A stretch of DNA of 64,000 nt from Desmodesmus armatus (GCA_007449985.2 VIIQ02000002.1:310001-374000); one strand, 5' to 3'. Positions 24,252 to 39,757 are shown, counted from the first letter of the stretch. Program-made: numbers and translations. Notes: generated from the sequence alone by a model not told the origin.

Positions 24252-24754
24252 AGCAGCACCAGGTGCTGTAGGGCTGCTGCTGTGTGCTCCAAGCCAGCAG
24301 CCTCCCAGGAGGGTGCCAGCACGGCCTGCAGCTCCTGCACACTGCCTGCGTGCTGAATCAGGTGCAGCAGGCGTTGTTGTTGCTGCTGCTGCTGCTGCGG
24401 CTGCTGTCCCTGCAGCGTCTGTTGTTGCTGGTGCTGCTGTTGTGAGCTAGTGTCCTGCGACACGCGCCTAGCTCGCCCAGACTGGGGTTGTACAGCGCGG
24501 TGTGTGCAGTTTGTAGGTTGGGATAACGTTTGATCCGGAGCTGCTGGGTGTGTGCATGGTAAGCGCTGCCGGGCTGCTTTGCTGCTGCTACTACTGCTGC
24601 TGCTTAGGATTGGTGCTGCTCTGGACCGAGGCTGGAGACAAGAGGTGGATGCCAGGGGGCACAACGCATTTTGTTGATGCTTGCCACTGCATTGTACACG
24701 AGACAGCTGCTGTTTACATGCCCAGCGGTCAGGGAGGGCCCAGGTGAACTGCAT
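19258..24754 (-). CDS. OPR-like, glutamine-rich organellar RNA-binding protein candidate, about 1606-1645 aa
   Basis: The main exon runs 24754-21095 and the last exon 20418-19258. Three extra 39-nt mini-exons (20970-21008, 20788-20826, 20626-20664) can be included in frame, giving 1606 aa without them or 1645 aa with all. Scattered leucine-rich helical repeats have the PPxxW signature of octotricopeptide (OPR) proteins: LLRVRPPAPLLSSLLAVV, LAQLRYHPGPDWVRVVLL and LTLLGIRPPQPWQDDFMD. Algal OPR proteins bind specific chloroplast or mitochondrial RNAs. No RAP domain is seen at the C-terminus. Many poly-Q tracts (one of about 24 codons) plus A/S runs interrupt the repeats. The S/R-rich N-terminus could be a transit peptide but is not decisive. 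The ATG at 24754 is the first in the frame. An upstream exon cannot be excluded. Confidence 0.75.
20626..21133 (-). repeat. Four tandem copies of a 39-nt splice-competent exon module
   Basis: The modules are 21095-21133 (the 3' end of the main exon), 20970-21008, 20788-20826 and 20626-20664. Each is preceded by CTGCAG and followed by a GTGGGTGG donor. Each is exactly 39 nt, phase 0 and free of stops. They encode GRLRMLGFEQLTQ or close variants (the last copy GRLRILGFVQLTQ). Parts of the spacers also match (CATCATACAGAC), so the exon and intron were duplicated together. Confidence 0.8.
22751..22823 (-). repeat. Long CAG tract coding poly-glutamine in the OPR-like gene
   Basis: About 24 uninterrupted CTG triplets on the plus strand, read as CAG/Gln in the sense strand. 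This is the longest of more than a dozen such tracts in the gene and is likely length-polymorphic. Confidence 0.85.
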
Positions 24755-25153
24755 CACTGCATTGTTGTTCTATTTGTGTTGTTCGGAACAAGCGCAGTGG
24801 CACACAAATGGGCACAGCACGATCTTTCAGGAGATGAGTTCACTGATCGCATAACAAGAACCATGCTGCTAATGGGAACGTTGGACGACCATAACGGTCA
24901 TGCTACTGCCGACTTCAGCAAGCTTGACACAGTACCGATCGGCAGGTCTAGAACGCTTGCAAAGCCAATACACCTCCGCCCAGGCTGCCTCACTCCAACC
25001 AAATAACACAGCAGTGCTGACAGTTGCGTGTGCTGGTCCAACTCAATTGTGTCTGCAACGTGCTCCAGGCTTATTCTCCCACACCCCAAACGCTGATCAA
25101 CTGCACGCAGAGCACTCTGCAGCGGCGTGACCGTTTTCGCTGTGCACGCCAGT
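24755..25153. promoter_or_regulatory. Divergent promoter region between the OPR-like gene and accC
   Basis: About 400 bases separate the two start codons. No gene is seen. The region is less repetitive and less GC-rich than its flanks, as expected for a shared promoter and two leaders. No specific motif is claimed. Confidence 0.4.
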
Positions 25154-26260
25154 ATGCAGCAGACTCTCAACAGGCAGGCGGGCAGTGCCTGCAACACAAA
25201 GGTAAGATCTATCATAACCCTGCACTGCTGCTCAGGGTGCGTTGCGAGATCTATCGCACCAAATCTGCTGCTGCTGATCTAATCCATTGACTTGCAGGCG
25301 TTAGCCAACGCCCCCAAGGCGTTCTCCGGCAAGGCCCCTTCCGGCCGCCATGCTGGTCAGCAGCAGTCCCGTCAAGCCACCCGCAGCTCCTACCTGGGCA
25401 ATGCTGAGCACGACTTTGCTGCCAGCAGCAGCAGGCTCAGCAGCAGCAGGGCACGTGCTGGCACCGTCAGCAGGGCAGCAGCGGGTGTGAGCCCGCAGGC
25501 GAGCTTCCAGAAGGTTCTGATCGCGAACCGTGGCGAGATTGCTGTCCGCATCATCAGGGCCTGCAAGGAGATGGGACTGCAGACGGTGGCGGTCTACTCC
25601 ACCGCCGACAAGTCCTCCCTGCACGTCCAGGTAATCACCAACCAAGTAGCTGTGCCGGTAGATATGGAAGGAGCAGGAGGTTCGGCATTGACAGCATAAC
25701 CAGCTGTCTGGAGGGAGGGAGCCAGGAGATGAGTGAAAGGGGGCAGCCAGGGTGGCAGTTGCCCATTATGTTTGGGGCACTTGGGGGGGGGGGGGGAGCG
25801 CATATGCCTGGGTTGTGCACGTGCTGAGTGTGCTGCTGGTGCAGGTTCTTGGATGCTCATGCCTCCACAGGCATGACATTGACAGCAGCAACAGGTCTGC
25901 AGGCACTGAAAACCATCCTGATGGCTTGTACTGGGTTGGTGCTGTGGGTGGTGTTGGGGGCCAGGGCAGGGAGATGACAAGGGGCGCAGCTGAAGTTGCA
26001 CGTCTGGCTACACACGTGTGTAGCCAGACGAACTGCATGTGTGTTGCCTCGTCACTCTGTGTTGTGCTGACATAGGCAGGAGGGAGCCCAGAAGGAGTTG
26101 ATGATCAGCACATGCACTTGAGACACAGCTGCTGTGCCCTACTACCGTATGATCAACCATCAAACATGATGTGTGTTGTCTCTGCCGCTGCTGCTGCTGC
26201 TGCCACTGCCGCTGCTGCTGCTGCTGCTGCTGCCACTGCCGCTGCTGCTGCTGCCACTGC

Positions 26261-26317
<57 letters not shown>

Positions 26318-29300
26318 CCCCAGATGGCTGACGAGGCTGTGTGCATTGGTGAGGCCCCCAGCAGTGAGAGCTACCTCAACGTGCCCAACCTGCTGGCAGC
26401 AGCAGTCAGCAGGGGGGCACAGGCAGTGCACCCGGTGAGGGGGGAGAGGGCGCGGGGGGGGGGGGGGGGGTAGTGTCTCTGGGCGTTTGGGGGGGGGGGG
26501 GCGGATGTGTGTGTGTCAAGATGTTGAATACAGCGGTGCGGGCGATCAGGGAGGATAGGGATTGATGAGGTTATGGTAAGCAGTGATAATGATGCAGGCA
26601 TCAACACAGCAGGATGCACATTGTGCACTTGACAATTCACATGCATGTTGGATAATGGGGGGTGGGGGCAAGAGATTCGGTTCCCCCTCTGCCCCCTGTC
26701 CCATCATTTGGCCTGTCGGAAAGGGGATGACAAAGGACAGGGGAGTCCTCTCACTGTCTCTGTTGCAAGGCTATGGCGTCCTGTCAGAAAACGCCAGCTG
26801 CCCTGACATCAGTGTTTGCCCCTCTCCTGCCATGCTGCTGCCTCTCCCCTCCCTCCTGCTGTCCCCGTTTGACACCAGGGTTATGGTTTCCTGTCAGAGA
26901 ATGCCAGCTTTGTTGACATCTGTGCTGACCACGGCCTGGAGTTCATCGGACCCAAGTCTGCTCAGATCCGCATGATGGGAGACAAGTCAACAGCACGTGA
27001 CACCATGAAGGTGAGGGGGGGGCTAGGCCCCAGGGTGTTGTGGTTTTGTGATCGGGGCCAGGTCAGCAGGAACATACCTCTGCGTGTGTTGCGCCCCTGC
27101 AGGCTGATGGACATCAGCCAGCATTCGAGCATATGCAGGGGGCTGGTCACCTCAGTATGCACACAGCTGGCATGCATGCGCATGTGTCTGCGTGCTGCAA
27201 CATGCTGCGGCAGCGCCGCTGAAAGCATGCTTGCTGGAAGGCATTGGCTGCAGTCCTCACTATGCAGCGTACTCCCCACCTAAACACATCACCATCACCC
27301 ATGGGGTGCGGCTTTACACATCATGCCACACACGCAGCACACCAAGCGGGTGGCCTGCAGCGCACACACAAGACGCACCGCATTGTTTGCTGCTGCAGAA
27401 AGCTGGTGTGCCCACTGTGCCTGGCTCTGAGGGTCTCATCACTGATGACAAGGATGCAGTCAGGGTGGCCAACGAGGTCGGCTTCCCACTCATGATCAAG
27501 GCTACAGCAGGTGCGTGCACGTGTGTGCTTGAGAGGGTTGGGGCCATTTATAGGAATGTGTGGGGGTGCAATAGGGGCACCAAGTGAGGGGAGGGTTGAG
27601 ACATGAGGACAAACGTTGCATGGGTGGGCAGGGGGCCGGCCTGACTAGTCTACAAGTCTTTCAGCTTCCCTCTCATGAACAGGCAACAGCAGGTGTGGTT
27701 CATGTGGGTTACAGTATCTGGTGCAGCACACTGATAGTCAGTGTCAGCACTCGCAAACGTACACATTGCAAGAACTCATCAATATCCTCACTCACTCACT
27801 CACTCTCCCTCTTTCTCACTCTCTCGCTTCTTCCCGTGTGACAGGTGGTGGTGGTCGTGGCATGCGCCTGGCCACAAAGGAGGAGGACTTCCTGCCTCTG
27901 CTGAAGCAGGCCCAGCAGGAGGCTGAGGCAGCATTCGGCAACGGCAACGTGTACATCGAGCGCTACGTGCAGAACCCCAGGCACATCGAGTTCCAGGTAC
28001 TGCATCACTAGTACACCCCTAGGTTCAGGGTTCAGAGGGCCAGGGTCCGTAGCTGCACCCTAAACCATGGAGATGCTGAATCGGCAAAATCCTGCGAGTG
28101 CCATGACGGTCAGTGTGAAGCATGCGAGCGTGTTCTGTGGTGCAGACCATGGCCCTGGCCAACTGTCAGTTGTGCCTTGACACGATTCAAAAGGGGGCTG
28201 CCTGAGCTTGGAGGTGTGTCTGGGTGGTGCTGATCTGTTGGTTTTGTATCATCGTGTGTGTTGTGTGCAGGTGCTTGCTGACAAGTTTGGCAATGTTGTC
28301 CACCTTGGTGAGCGTGACTGCTCCATCCAGAGGCGCAACCAGAAGCTGCTGGAGGAGGCACCCAGCCCAGCACTCACTGAGGACGTACGTGAAGGAATCG
28401 TTTTGGGGGGTTTCAGGGGGGTGGAGAGGGGCAAGAGGGGGGGGGGGGGCAAGCACCCAGCTCAGCACAGACTGCATGCGCTGTAGATGCAGCGCCTTTT
28501 GACAGGGGAACCCACTCCGCCAAGGTGTTGTGGGATGAAAATGGCGCGTGAGGGGGGGGGGGCTGTGCAACACATACAAGGCAGACACACTGTGCACTGT
28601 TGCATAACTTGACTTTCAGTTGCACTACCCGAACAGTTGTGTATGTGTAGGCATGAGGGATCATATAGCATGCATGCAATGCTAGCTAGTGATACAATAA
28701 AGTGTGTTCTCTTTTTGTAAGTGATTGTGTGTTGACCACAAAAGAATACATGCCAGCAACATGCAAGCAATCCTAGCAGGCACACAAACATCATGATACA
28801 AGTACAGTCAATCTTGTATGTGTCAGCAGAGGGAGTGCAACTTGTATGTGTTTGTTTGTCAGCAGAGGGAGTGCACGTTCGCTCCTGCATGCTCACTAGG
28901 ATCCGTCGTCCAAGTCAAGCAGTGACATAGTGTGTGTCAAGCAGAGGGAGTGCATATACTCATGCATGTGTCAGCAGAGGGAGCGCATGCGTACTCATGC
29001 ATGCCCACTAGAATCCGTCCTACAAGGATAGTCAACCAATGACGCTAGTACGGAAAGCTAGGGCATTCCCCTGCAGTAAAGAGGCTCTAAAGTTAGGAAA
29101 TAAGAAGAGTGTGTGTCTCGCTGCTGCAGGTGCGCAAGGCCATGGGTGAGGCTGCTGTGAATGCTGCGCGTGCCATTGGCTACGTGGGTGTGGGCACCAT
29201 TGAGTTCCTGTGGGAGGAGAAGGGGTTCTACTTCATGGAGATGAACACACGCATACAGGTAGGGGGGGTGGAGTAAGGTGTTGCATAGCACATGCATACA

Positions 29301-31421
29301 GCAGGTATGCAGCCAGGCAGGCAAGCACCGGTTTTGTGTACGTGTGGTGGGGGGTGTTGGTGTGTTCAAGTGGAGTTTGTAGGTTGAACGGAAAGCTTTA
29401 GTGGAATATCTAGCTGCACGGGATGCAGCCATTGTTACTGGTGCTGTGGTATGGCGTATGTACGGTGCAGGTGTACATGGTCATCCCACTCATCACTGTA
29501 TCATGTTTGCATAGCGCCTGACTGAAATGCCTGTGTGTGCCTGTGCCTGCTGTCCCCCCCCCCCCCCCGTCTTCCCAAAACAAACAGGTTGAGCACCCTG
29601 TGACTGAGATGATCACTGGCGTGGACCTTATCCAGGAGCAGATCAGGGTGGCTCAGGGGGAGAAGCTCAGGTTCACACAGGAAGACATCAAGTTCACGGT
29701 GAGGCAGAGGCTGACAGGGGAATTCCCCTTCGAAGGGGGAGTGGGCACCCGGGGGAGGGGGGGGGGGCTGAGCTATAGGCATTGGGGGAATTATTTCGGG
29801 GTCTTCATTGGGTGCAAGGGGTACACCACAGCACCTGTGACCTAGCAGGAATGGGTATGTATCAGCTGAGGCATGCATGTGCATGTGTCAGACTGACAGG
29901 AGCTGCAGTTGGGTGTGTTCATGTGGGAATGCGGGTGTGCTGACACTGTGTCTCTTGTGTGTTTATGTTTGCCCCGCAGGGTCACTCCATTGAGTGCCGT
30001 ATCAATGCTGAGGACCCCTTCCAGAACTTCAGGCCAGGACCCGGCCGCGTCACAACATACCTGGCACCTGGTGAGACACCAAATCAAATCAAAGTTACAC
30101 CTGTACAAATCAAATCAAATCAAAACAAAGTTACATCTGTGAGACATGCCAAGGGGGCAAGGGCATGGACAGGACAAGCCAAGCACTGCAGTGCAGTGCA
30201 GTGCAGTGCAGTGCAGTGCAGCGCAGCGCAGCGCAGCGCAGCGCAGCGCAGCGCAGTGCAGCGCAGCGCAGCGCAGCGCAGTGCAGCGCAGCGCAGTGCA
30301 GTGCAGTGCAGTGCAGTGCAGTGCGCGGTGTGCTGAACACAGAGAGTGGAGTTGTACACATCGTTTTTTGTGCGTGTATGAGCAGGGAGGATGCCACCCC
30401 AATTGCATGCAGCCCTTGAAGGTGGTGACCCTGTGTGCTGCTTTTGCTGTGGCTATCCACCTCAATCGCCCTCCCCCCCCCCCCCCCCCCCGCCCGTTGT
30501 GCCGTGCTGTGCTGCTGTTGTCAGGTGGCCCCCATGTTCGCATGGACAGTCACCTGTACCCCGACTACCTTGTGCCACCAAACTACGACTCGCTGCTGGG
30601 CAAGCTCATCGTGTGGGGAGCAGACAGGGAGCAGGTGCGCGTGGCGCTGACACAAAGTGCATGTCTTCATGCATAGTGTGATGATACCCACGCATCTATG
30701 GTTGGGCGGACACCAAAGTTTGGCGTGTGTGTTTGGCGGGTGCTGCTGGCAATGGTGCTAGCCTTCCGTCCTTGGCTGTCAGCCCGACCCCCGTAATACC
30801 AAGCCAACACCAACGTTGGCAGCTAGTCAATGACAAATGCATGATGAGCGCCGTCACACCTGGTTGTCTGACGCAACCCCCACCTGCCTCCTTTCTTTTT
30901 CAACCCCCAGGCCATCTCCCGCATGCAGCGTGCGCTTGACGAGTGTGTGATCACTGGTGTTCCCACCACTGGTCCCTTCCACAAGCTGATCCTGGACCAC
31001 CACGCCTTCAAGGCGGGACAGGTGGACACAGGATTCATCCCCAAGTACATTGACGAGCTCAAGACACCACCACCCACCAGCAAGGTGAGGGAAGGAGTAA
31101 GGGGGGGGAGGGGGGGGGGGTTGGGATCGTGGGAGGAGGTCTGCTTGCAGGCACCCCAAAAATAAATGACACCATAACCTACTAGCAAGGTGAAGGGAAT
31201 AGGGCCTGTGACTGCAGGTAGACAGAGATAGGGGGGAGGGGGCAGTTGACAAGTACATCGACGGGCTCAAGACACCACCACCCATGTGGTGCACCAGCAA
31301 GGCATGAAGGTAGCAGCGGGTTTTGGGGCTTTGCAGGAGGTGCTTGTGGGTTGGCTTGCGGATGCTGGCGCAGCTTCAATGGCCTTTTCAAATAGTGCAA
31401 GTCCCCTCATTGAGTGCGGTG

Positions 31422-31468
<47 letters not shown>

Positions 31469-31546
31469 TCATCCCTGCAGGTGAAGGCGTTCCTGTCTGA
31501 GACTGTCAAGGCCAAGAAGGCACCCAGGGTCAAGGTCATGGCATGA
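25154..31546 (+). CDS. accC: Biotin carboxylase subunit of plastid acetyl-CoA carboxylase, 560 aa
   Basis: Exons: 25154-25201, 25298-25630, 26324-26434, 26879-27010, 27399-27510, 27845-27996, 28271-28384, 29130-29258, 29588-29698, 29980-30070, 30525-30634, 30911-31084, 31481-31546. All are phase-consistent (1683 nt). Residues 1 to about 75 are S/A/R-rich, typical of a chloroplast transit peptide. The enzyme core starts at [20 protein letters not shown]. Seen in order: GYGFLSENA, the ATP-grasp glycine loop [12 protein letters not shown] (split by intron 5), [15 protein letters not shown] with catalytic residues, and [12 protein letters not shown]. The protein carboxylates biotin on the carrier subunit using ATP and bicarbonate, the first committed step of plastid fatty-acid synthesis. 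Its length minus the transit peptide fits the roughly 450-residue family, with a slightly longer lysine-rich end. Exon fragments are duplicated in introns 3 and 12. Confidence 0.97.
26001..26030. repeat. Perfect 30-bp palindrome in accC intron 2
   Basis: CGTCTGGCTACACAC is followed directly by its exact reverse complement, with no loop. It can extrude as a cruciform or bind a dimeric protein. Confidence 0.75.
26188..26315 (+). repeat. CTG/CCG repeat upstream of accC exon 3
   Basis: An interrupted (CTG)n array with CCACTGCCG interruptions ends in CTCCCCCCAG, the acceptor at 26324. Both strands are open through it, which produces long poly-Ala, poly-Cys and poly-Gln shadow frames that are not genes. 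Confidence 0.8.
26768..26820 (+). repeat. Partial duplicate of accC exon 4 inside intron 3 (pseudo-exon)
   Basis: It encodes [14 protein letters not shown], against [14 protein letters not shown] in the true exon starting 26879, and is preceded by TTGCAAG. It lacks the rest of the exon and a donor site, so it looks like a decayed local duplication about 110 bp upstream of the functional copy. Confidence 0.75.
28820..28995 (+). repeat. Minisatellite in accC intron 7
   Basis: Four copies of a TCAGCAGAGGGAGTGCA-type block lie near 28823, 28858, 28937 and 28968. Longer accompanying blocks containing CATGCxCACTAGxATCCGTC occur near 28888 and 29001. It lies within the 745-bp intron between exons 7 and 8. 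Confidence 0.6.
30183..30326 (+). repeat. Pentanucleotide array GCAGT/GCAGC in accC intron 10
   Basis: About 28 units of GCAGY, in which only the last base varies between T and C, start about 110 bases after exon 10. Three frames per strand are open through it, which explains several spurious long reading frames. Confidence 0.85.
31177..31302 (+). repeat. Duplicated 3' ends of accC exon 12 inside intron 12
   Basis: 31177-31205 resembles the end of exon 12 plus its donor (ACTAGCAAGGTGAAGGG). 31213-31302 resembles a longer piece, with AAGTACATCGACGGGCTCAA and ACACCACCACCCA matching 31043-31084. Neither keeps a usable exon, so these are decayed tandem duplicates. Confidence 0.7.
31427..31466 (+). 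repeat. CTG repeat upstream of accC exon 13
   Basis: A (CTG)n tract ends 14 bases before the ATCCCTGCAG acceptor at 31481, acting as or next to the pyrimidine tract. Confidence 0.75.
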
Positions 31547-33470
31547 ACACGTGACATGGACGTGAGTGCTGCCGGGGTCACGGTGGAGTGGCATCACCCC
31601 ACACTGACACCCGGCAGGCTGCCGGCCGTGTAGATACTCGTCTTCACTGCTGCAACCCTGCCCTAGGGGCAGTGTGCATGCAGCTAGCTTGGTGCTGCGG
31701 CAGGCATTGTAGGTTGTGGCTGTGTACGGGGTTGAGCGCGATGCACTGGGCGACGTGCTGATTGCTGCTGTTGTGCTGCATACACATGGAGTGAAGCAGC
31801 CTGTGCTTGGGTAGGGGCCGTGGGTTGCGGCCTGATCGTTGCTGTGTTGCAGTTGGGGCACTCTGTTGTGTGGGGGGCTTTTGTGAGGCAGCTGCTGTCA
31901 GAGCAGCAGCGGTTTGAAATGTGCTGGCCAGCCTGCTGATTTGTGCTGGTGAGAAGATGCGCTGTCTTATTCTATGGGGTGGGTGTGTACAGGTGTTTCT
32001 GTACTTTTTCTTGCTGCACACTGTGATATGGTCAACAGTGGCACTCGCATGCAGCAGAGCAGGTTTTCACAGGCCCTGCAGTTTGTGAGGTATATGCTGT
32101 TGATAGGTTGATAGTGTGGCAGCTGACAGGTTGGAGTCAAGGCCTGCAGGGGCCGTTTGTGTTTGACTAGCTGAGAGGGTCCTGGGGCTTTGACTGATGG
32201 TGCTTGAAGGGTCAGGGCGGTTCATGCCTCGTGGTGTGTGACCGCAGGGCCCTGAAGCAAAATGGTTTGGTTGACAGTGCCCAATGCATGCGCAGCAGTG
32301 TCTGTTGTGTCCCATCTCGGTGGTGCTGTAAACATGTCCCAACAGGTCGCGCCAGTGGCTGGCAGGCTGTTGTGACTAGTTTGTTGGAACTGCAAACTCA
32401 CGAGATGGTGGCTTAGCCTGTGCAGTGTGGTGAAAGTGATGGGCAACGATGCCCCAAGTCGTGATGCACCAAAACCCTTGTCCAGCTGTACCAGTTCTCA
32501 CAGAGCCCCCTGAAATCAGCCAGGCTGAGCTCAGGCAGCTGCATGGCCACAAGATACCAAAGCTGCTGGTTCACAGCTACAACACAAGCAGGAGCCTCAG
32601 GCTGTGACAGCACATGCTCACAAACCAGGAGCAGCAAAGGGGCCATGGACACGAGAGCACCGGTTCAAACAGCCATCTGTCCGACAGCAGCTCCTTGTGC
32701 AAACTGGCAAGCTGGCTCAGAGCACAACATGCGCAGTCAAGACAGCTCCTCTTCTGGTAGGAGGCCCAGCCCTAACACGTATTTTGCTTGCTTGTTTGGG
32801 CTCTCCTTTTGCTTTCACTCACAGCACTGCAGCATGTGGTCATTGGCTCTGTGATTAGCCTTCAAGCCGCGCTGACCCGCGTATTCAGGCGTCATTCACG
32901 GCATTGATGTTTGGGTATCTATGTGGAGGGTGTTTGAATGCTTGTATTTCGAGTTGGTCCAAGATGTTGGACCCCAAGGCAAATAAACCCGAGCAGGAAG
33001 AAGCAGACAGGGCTCCAACGTCTTGCCTCATGCTCATTCCTGTTGACATTGAGCTCAGGCTCAAACTCAGCAAGAGACACACGGTCCTTCTGCCTGAGGC
33101 AGTGTGTCGTCCGGTTCCCTCCATCCTCCATCACTCGAAAGGTTCCTCGCAGCTACAGGCGTAACGGGCTTGTGAGTGACACCATACTGTACTAACTTTT
33201 CTATAAGACAGACAAAGATGCCGGTAGGTGGCATGTATGGCAGGTTCTCTGCTCCATCGACCAGAAGTTGCGGGGGGCGCATGCTGAATCTACTTGCTTT
33301 GCAGTGTTGCCCCTGCTGATGCATCAAAAACGTCAAACAGAACAGCACTATCAGGAGCCTGCCTGTTGCGCCTCGCAAACACAGCAGCAGCTTCAGCTTG
33401 GCAGCAGCAGGCTGCTGGGCAACAGCACTGCATACTGCTCACACACGTGGGTGATGTGTGCATCATGCAG
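31547..33470. other. accC 3' region and 5' flank of the first coiled-coil paralog
   Basis: A TGTAA at 32327-32331 is the best polyadenylation candidate for accC, implying a 3' UTR of about 790 bases. 32340-33470 should hold the promoter and first exon(s) of the next gene. One possibility is an ATG at 32938 with an open frame to a strong GTGAGT donor at 33172 (78 codons, phase 0, matching the next exon), but its composition is not convincing and another frame there looks equally protein-like. Confidence 0.4.
32327..32331 (+). terminator. Probable polyadenylation signal of accC
   Basis: TGTAA followed by an A/C-rich stretch, 781 bases after the accC stop. It is the first I noticed downstream. 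Confidence 0.35.
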
Positions 33471-37874
<4,404 letters not shown>

Positions 37875-38151
37875 GGGATATGGTTCCAACAGCATCAGCA
37901 CCAAGTTGGTTCAACCGTCACTAGCACTAGTGGCAGCATCAGCATGCATGTGGTGGAGGCATTTTGTTGGGGCAGCCAGTGCATCAGCTGCTACGGAGGC
38001 TGCGTGTAGTGATGGAGTGACGGTGGCACAGGCCCTGCCTCCTCTGGGTGCTGCACACAGGGCAGGAGTGAGTGGTGGTAGCTGCAGCAACAGTGTGGGT
38101 GTCATGGGGCCTTCGAGTGCAGAAAAGGCCACCAGTGGTGAGGTTGATTGA
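37875..38151 (+). pseudogene. Decayed C-terminal coding remnant of paralog 1 in its 3' UTR
   Basis: After the stop at 37874, nucleotide similarity to the paralog's last 90 or so codons continues in another frame. It is clearest at SGGSCSNSVGVMGPSSAEKA (against SSGSCSTSSSSVGVIGPLLP in the paralog). A net insertion of about 2 nt near 37870-37885 accounts for the frame change. The stop therefore probably arose by frameshift, leaving the old tail untranslated. Confidence 0.65.
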
Positions 38152-39497
38152 TTCGGAGCAAGTGTGGCCCATGCTGTTGTGTCCTGGGCAGACTTGGGAG
38201 AGGGGAGGGGTGATTCAGAGCCGTGTACTAGTACTATGGCACATACTATGTGCCGTTGTCAGACATAGACTGCTGGCAAAGGTTGCGAAAGTGCAGCCGC
38301 CCCTTGATCAGACTGTTGGATCCCCTTGCTGGGTGGTGAGTCGAGTTTGTGAGCACAATGGTGCCGTATTATGCAGTGGCAAGTTGCCCAGCCCTCAGTG
38401 TTTGTTCTTTGTTGCTGGCAAGGGCTGCCGTTTTGATTGCCAGAGGTGGGGCATCTGTTAAGTGGGCCGGCATACAGCGCTGGACCCACAAGGGTTTAAC
38501 TCAGTTAATAAGTTATTTCTGACATCTGTTGGCTGTACGGGTGGCTATGTGGGTGGGCCTCAAGCAGCAAACTTGGGGTACCTTTGGTTGGTGTGATTGT
38601 ATGCAGTGCCTGTGGCTTCTGCCGGGAAGCTTGATGCAGCTTCGTCACTTATCATATTAACCGGGACTCATGGCCCCTTTGTTGCTGTTTGTGGGTGTGC
38701 CGCATAGTATCATACAGTGTTTGTTTCCCACTTCACCTTGTTGATCAGCCCTACTATCAGCCCTTGTAGGCAGGGTAGGGTTGTCCATCACTGTGTGTGG
38801 TTGTAGACAAGCACTGCTTGGTCGGACCCCATTCAGGCTGTGTGAAGGCCACAGCCCCTGCATGCAGGCCCTAATGTCAGACATAGCCAGCTAGCTACGC
38901 TAGGACCCGGGGCCTCCGGGTTTCATGGAATCCATGTACCATGTGTGTGGTTGTTGACTCAAGTGGTCACATTGTGGCTAAGCTGTTTGAATACAGCCGC
39001 TGCACTGGATGGACCCCAAGGGCCAGGTGTTACGCATTGCCAGCATAGTGTGCATCTCTGTCATAGAGCATTGGGGGACTGCAAGGTGACACAGCATGCG
39101 TGAGTTTTCCCCCTCTGGTGAACACGCAACGCTTGCGTCTAGGTGGGCCGGGGTTTGTTGCACCCTCTGTGCGGCAGTTTGATTTGGTGCGTCTTGTGGG
39201 ATGCTGCAGTGTGCGATCTGATGCAGCACAAAGGCAGCAGCACTGCATTCACTGGCATGGCATAGTGTCCGAATGGATTCAGCTGGCCAGGGTTTATCGG
39301 ATCGGAGTGCAGGACAGTTTTCCAAGTTGATGCGCACCCTTTTTAGTGGGCATGCCTTTTTGTCTAGGGGTGGGCCAGCCTTATCATGCATAGCTCCTTT
39401 GTCTGGAACTTGTTTTTTTACTGAGCCCCTGCCGATACTGGGTGTGCTTTGCAAGGATTGATTTCATGAGTGCGCACAGTAGCTTTATGTTTTTGGG
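38152..39497. other. Long 3' region of paralog 1, no recognised gene
   Basis: No coding exon is supported on either strand. I noticed no TGTAA before the cluster at 39619-39712, so the transcript of paralog 1 may extend that far. Confidence 0.35.
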
Positions 39498-39554
39498 AGA
39501 CAGTGCCCGGAACCGGGGAGGTAGCAAGATTTCCTGTGGAGACACTGGGAACAC
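39498..39554. mobile_element. Very short retroposon-like insert with 17-bp target duplication, copy 2
   Basis: AGCTTTATGTTTTTGGG occurs at 39481-39497 and 39555-39571, flanking a 57-bp insert that nearly matches 18507-18563 (three or four differences). It lacks the additional 34 or so bases present at one end of the other copy, so it is truncated relative to it. Confidence 0.7.
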
Positions 39555-39757
39555 AGCTTTATGTTTTTGGGTATGGTGTGTTTGAGGGTATGGGTATAGG
39601 GCGGTAGCCGTACCCGTGATGTAAGATACTCTACTGGTAGGTGCACTGTAATCTCAGACGGTCTGGAGGTCGGGGCAATGTAGCCCTCCTATTGCTTTAG
39701 TACAAAGTGTAACTGTATCTTGGACCGTTACGTTCCACGTGTGCCACACACACAGGC

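Noticed and set aside
30146..30676. 176-codon frame across the pentanucleotide array
   Set aside because: Open only because the 5-base unit lacks stops; crosses accC exon 11 in the wrong frame.
32938..33171. Candidate first exon of coiled-coil paralog 1
   Set aside because: Phase and a strong GTGAGT donor fit, but composition is unconvincing and the paralog shows no match, so I left it out of the gene span.
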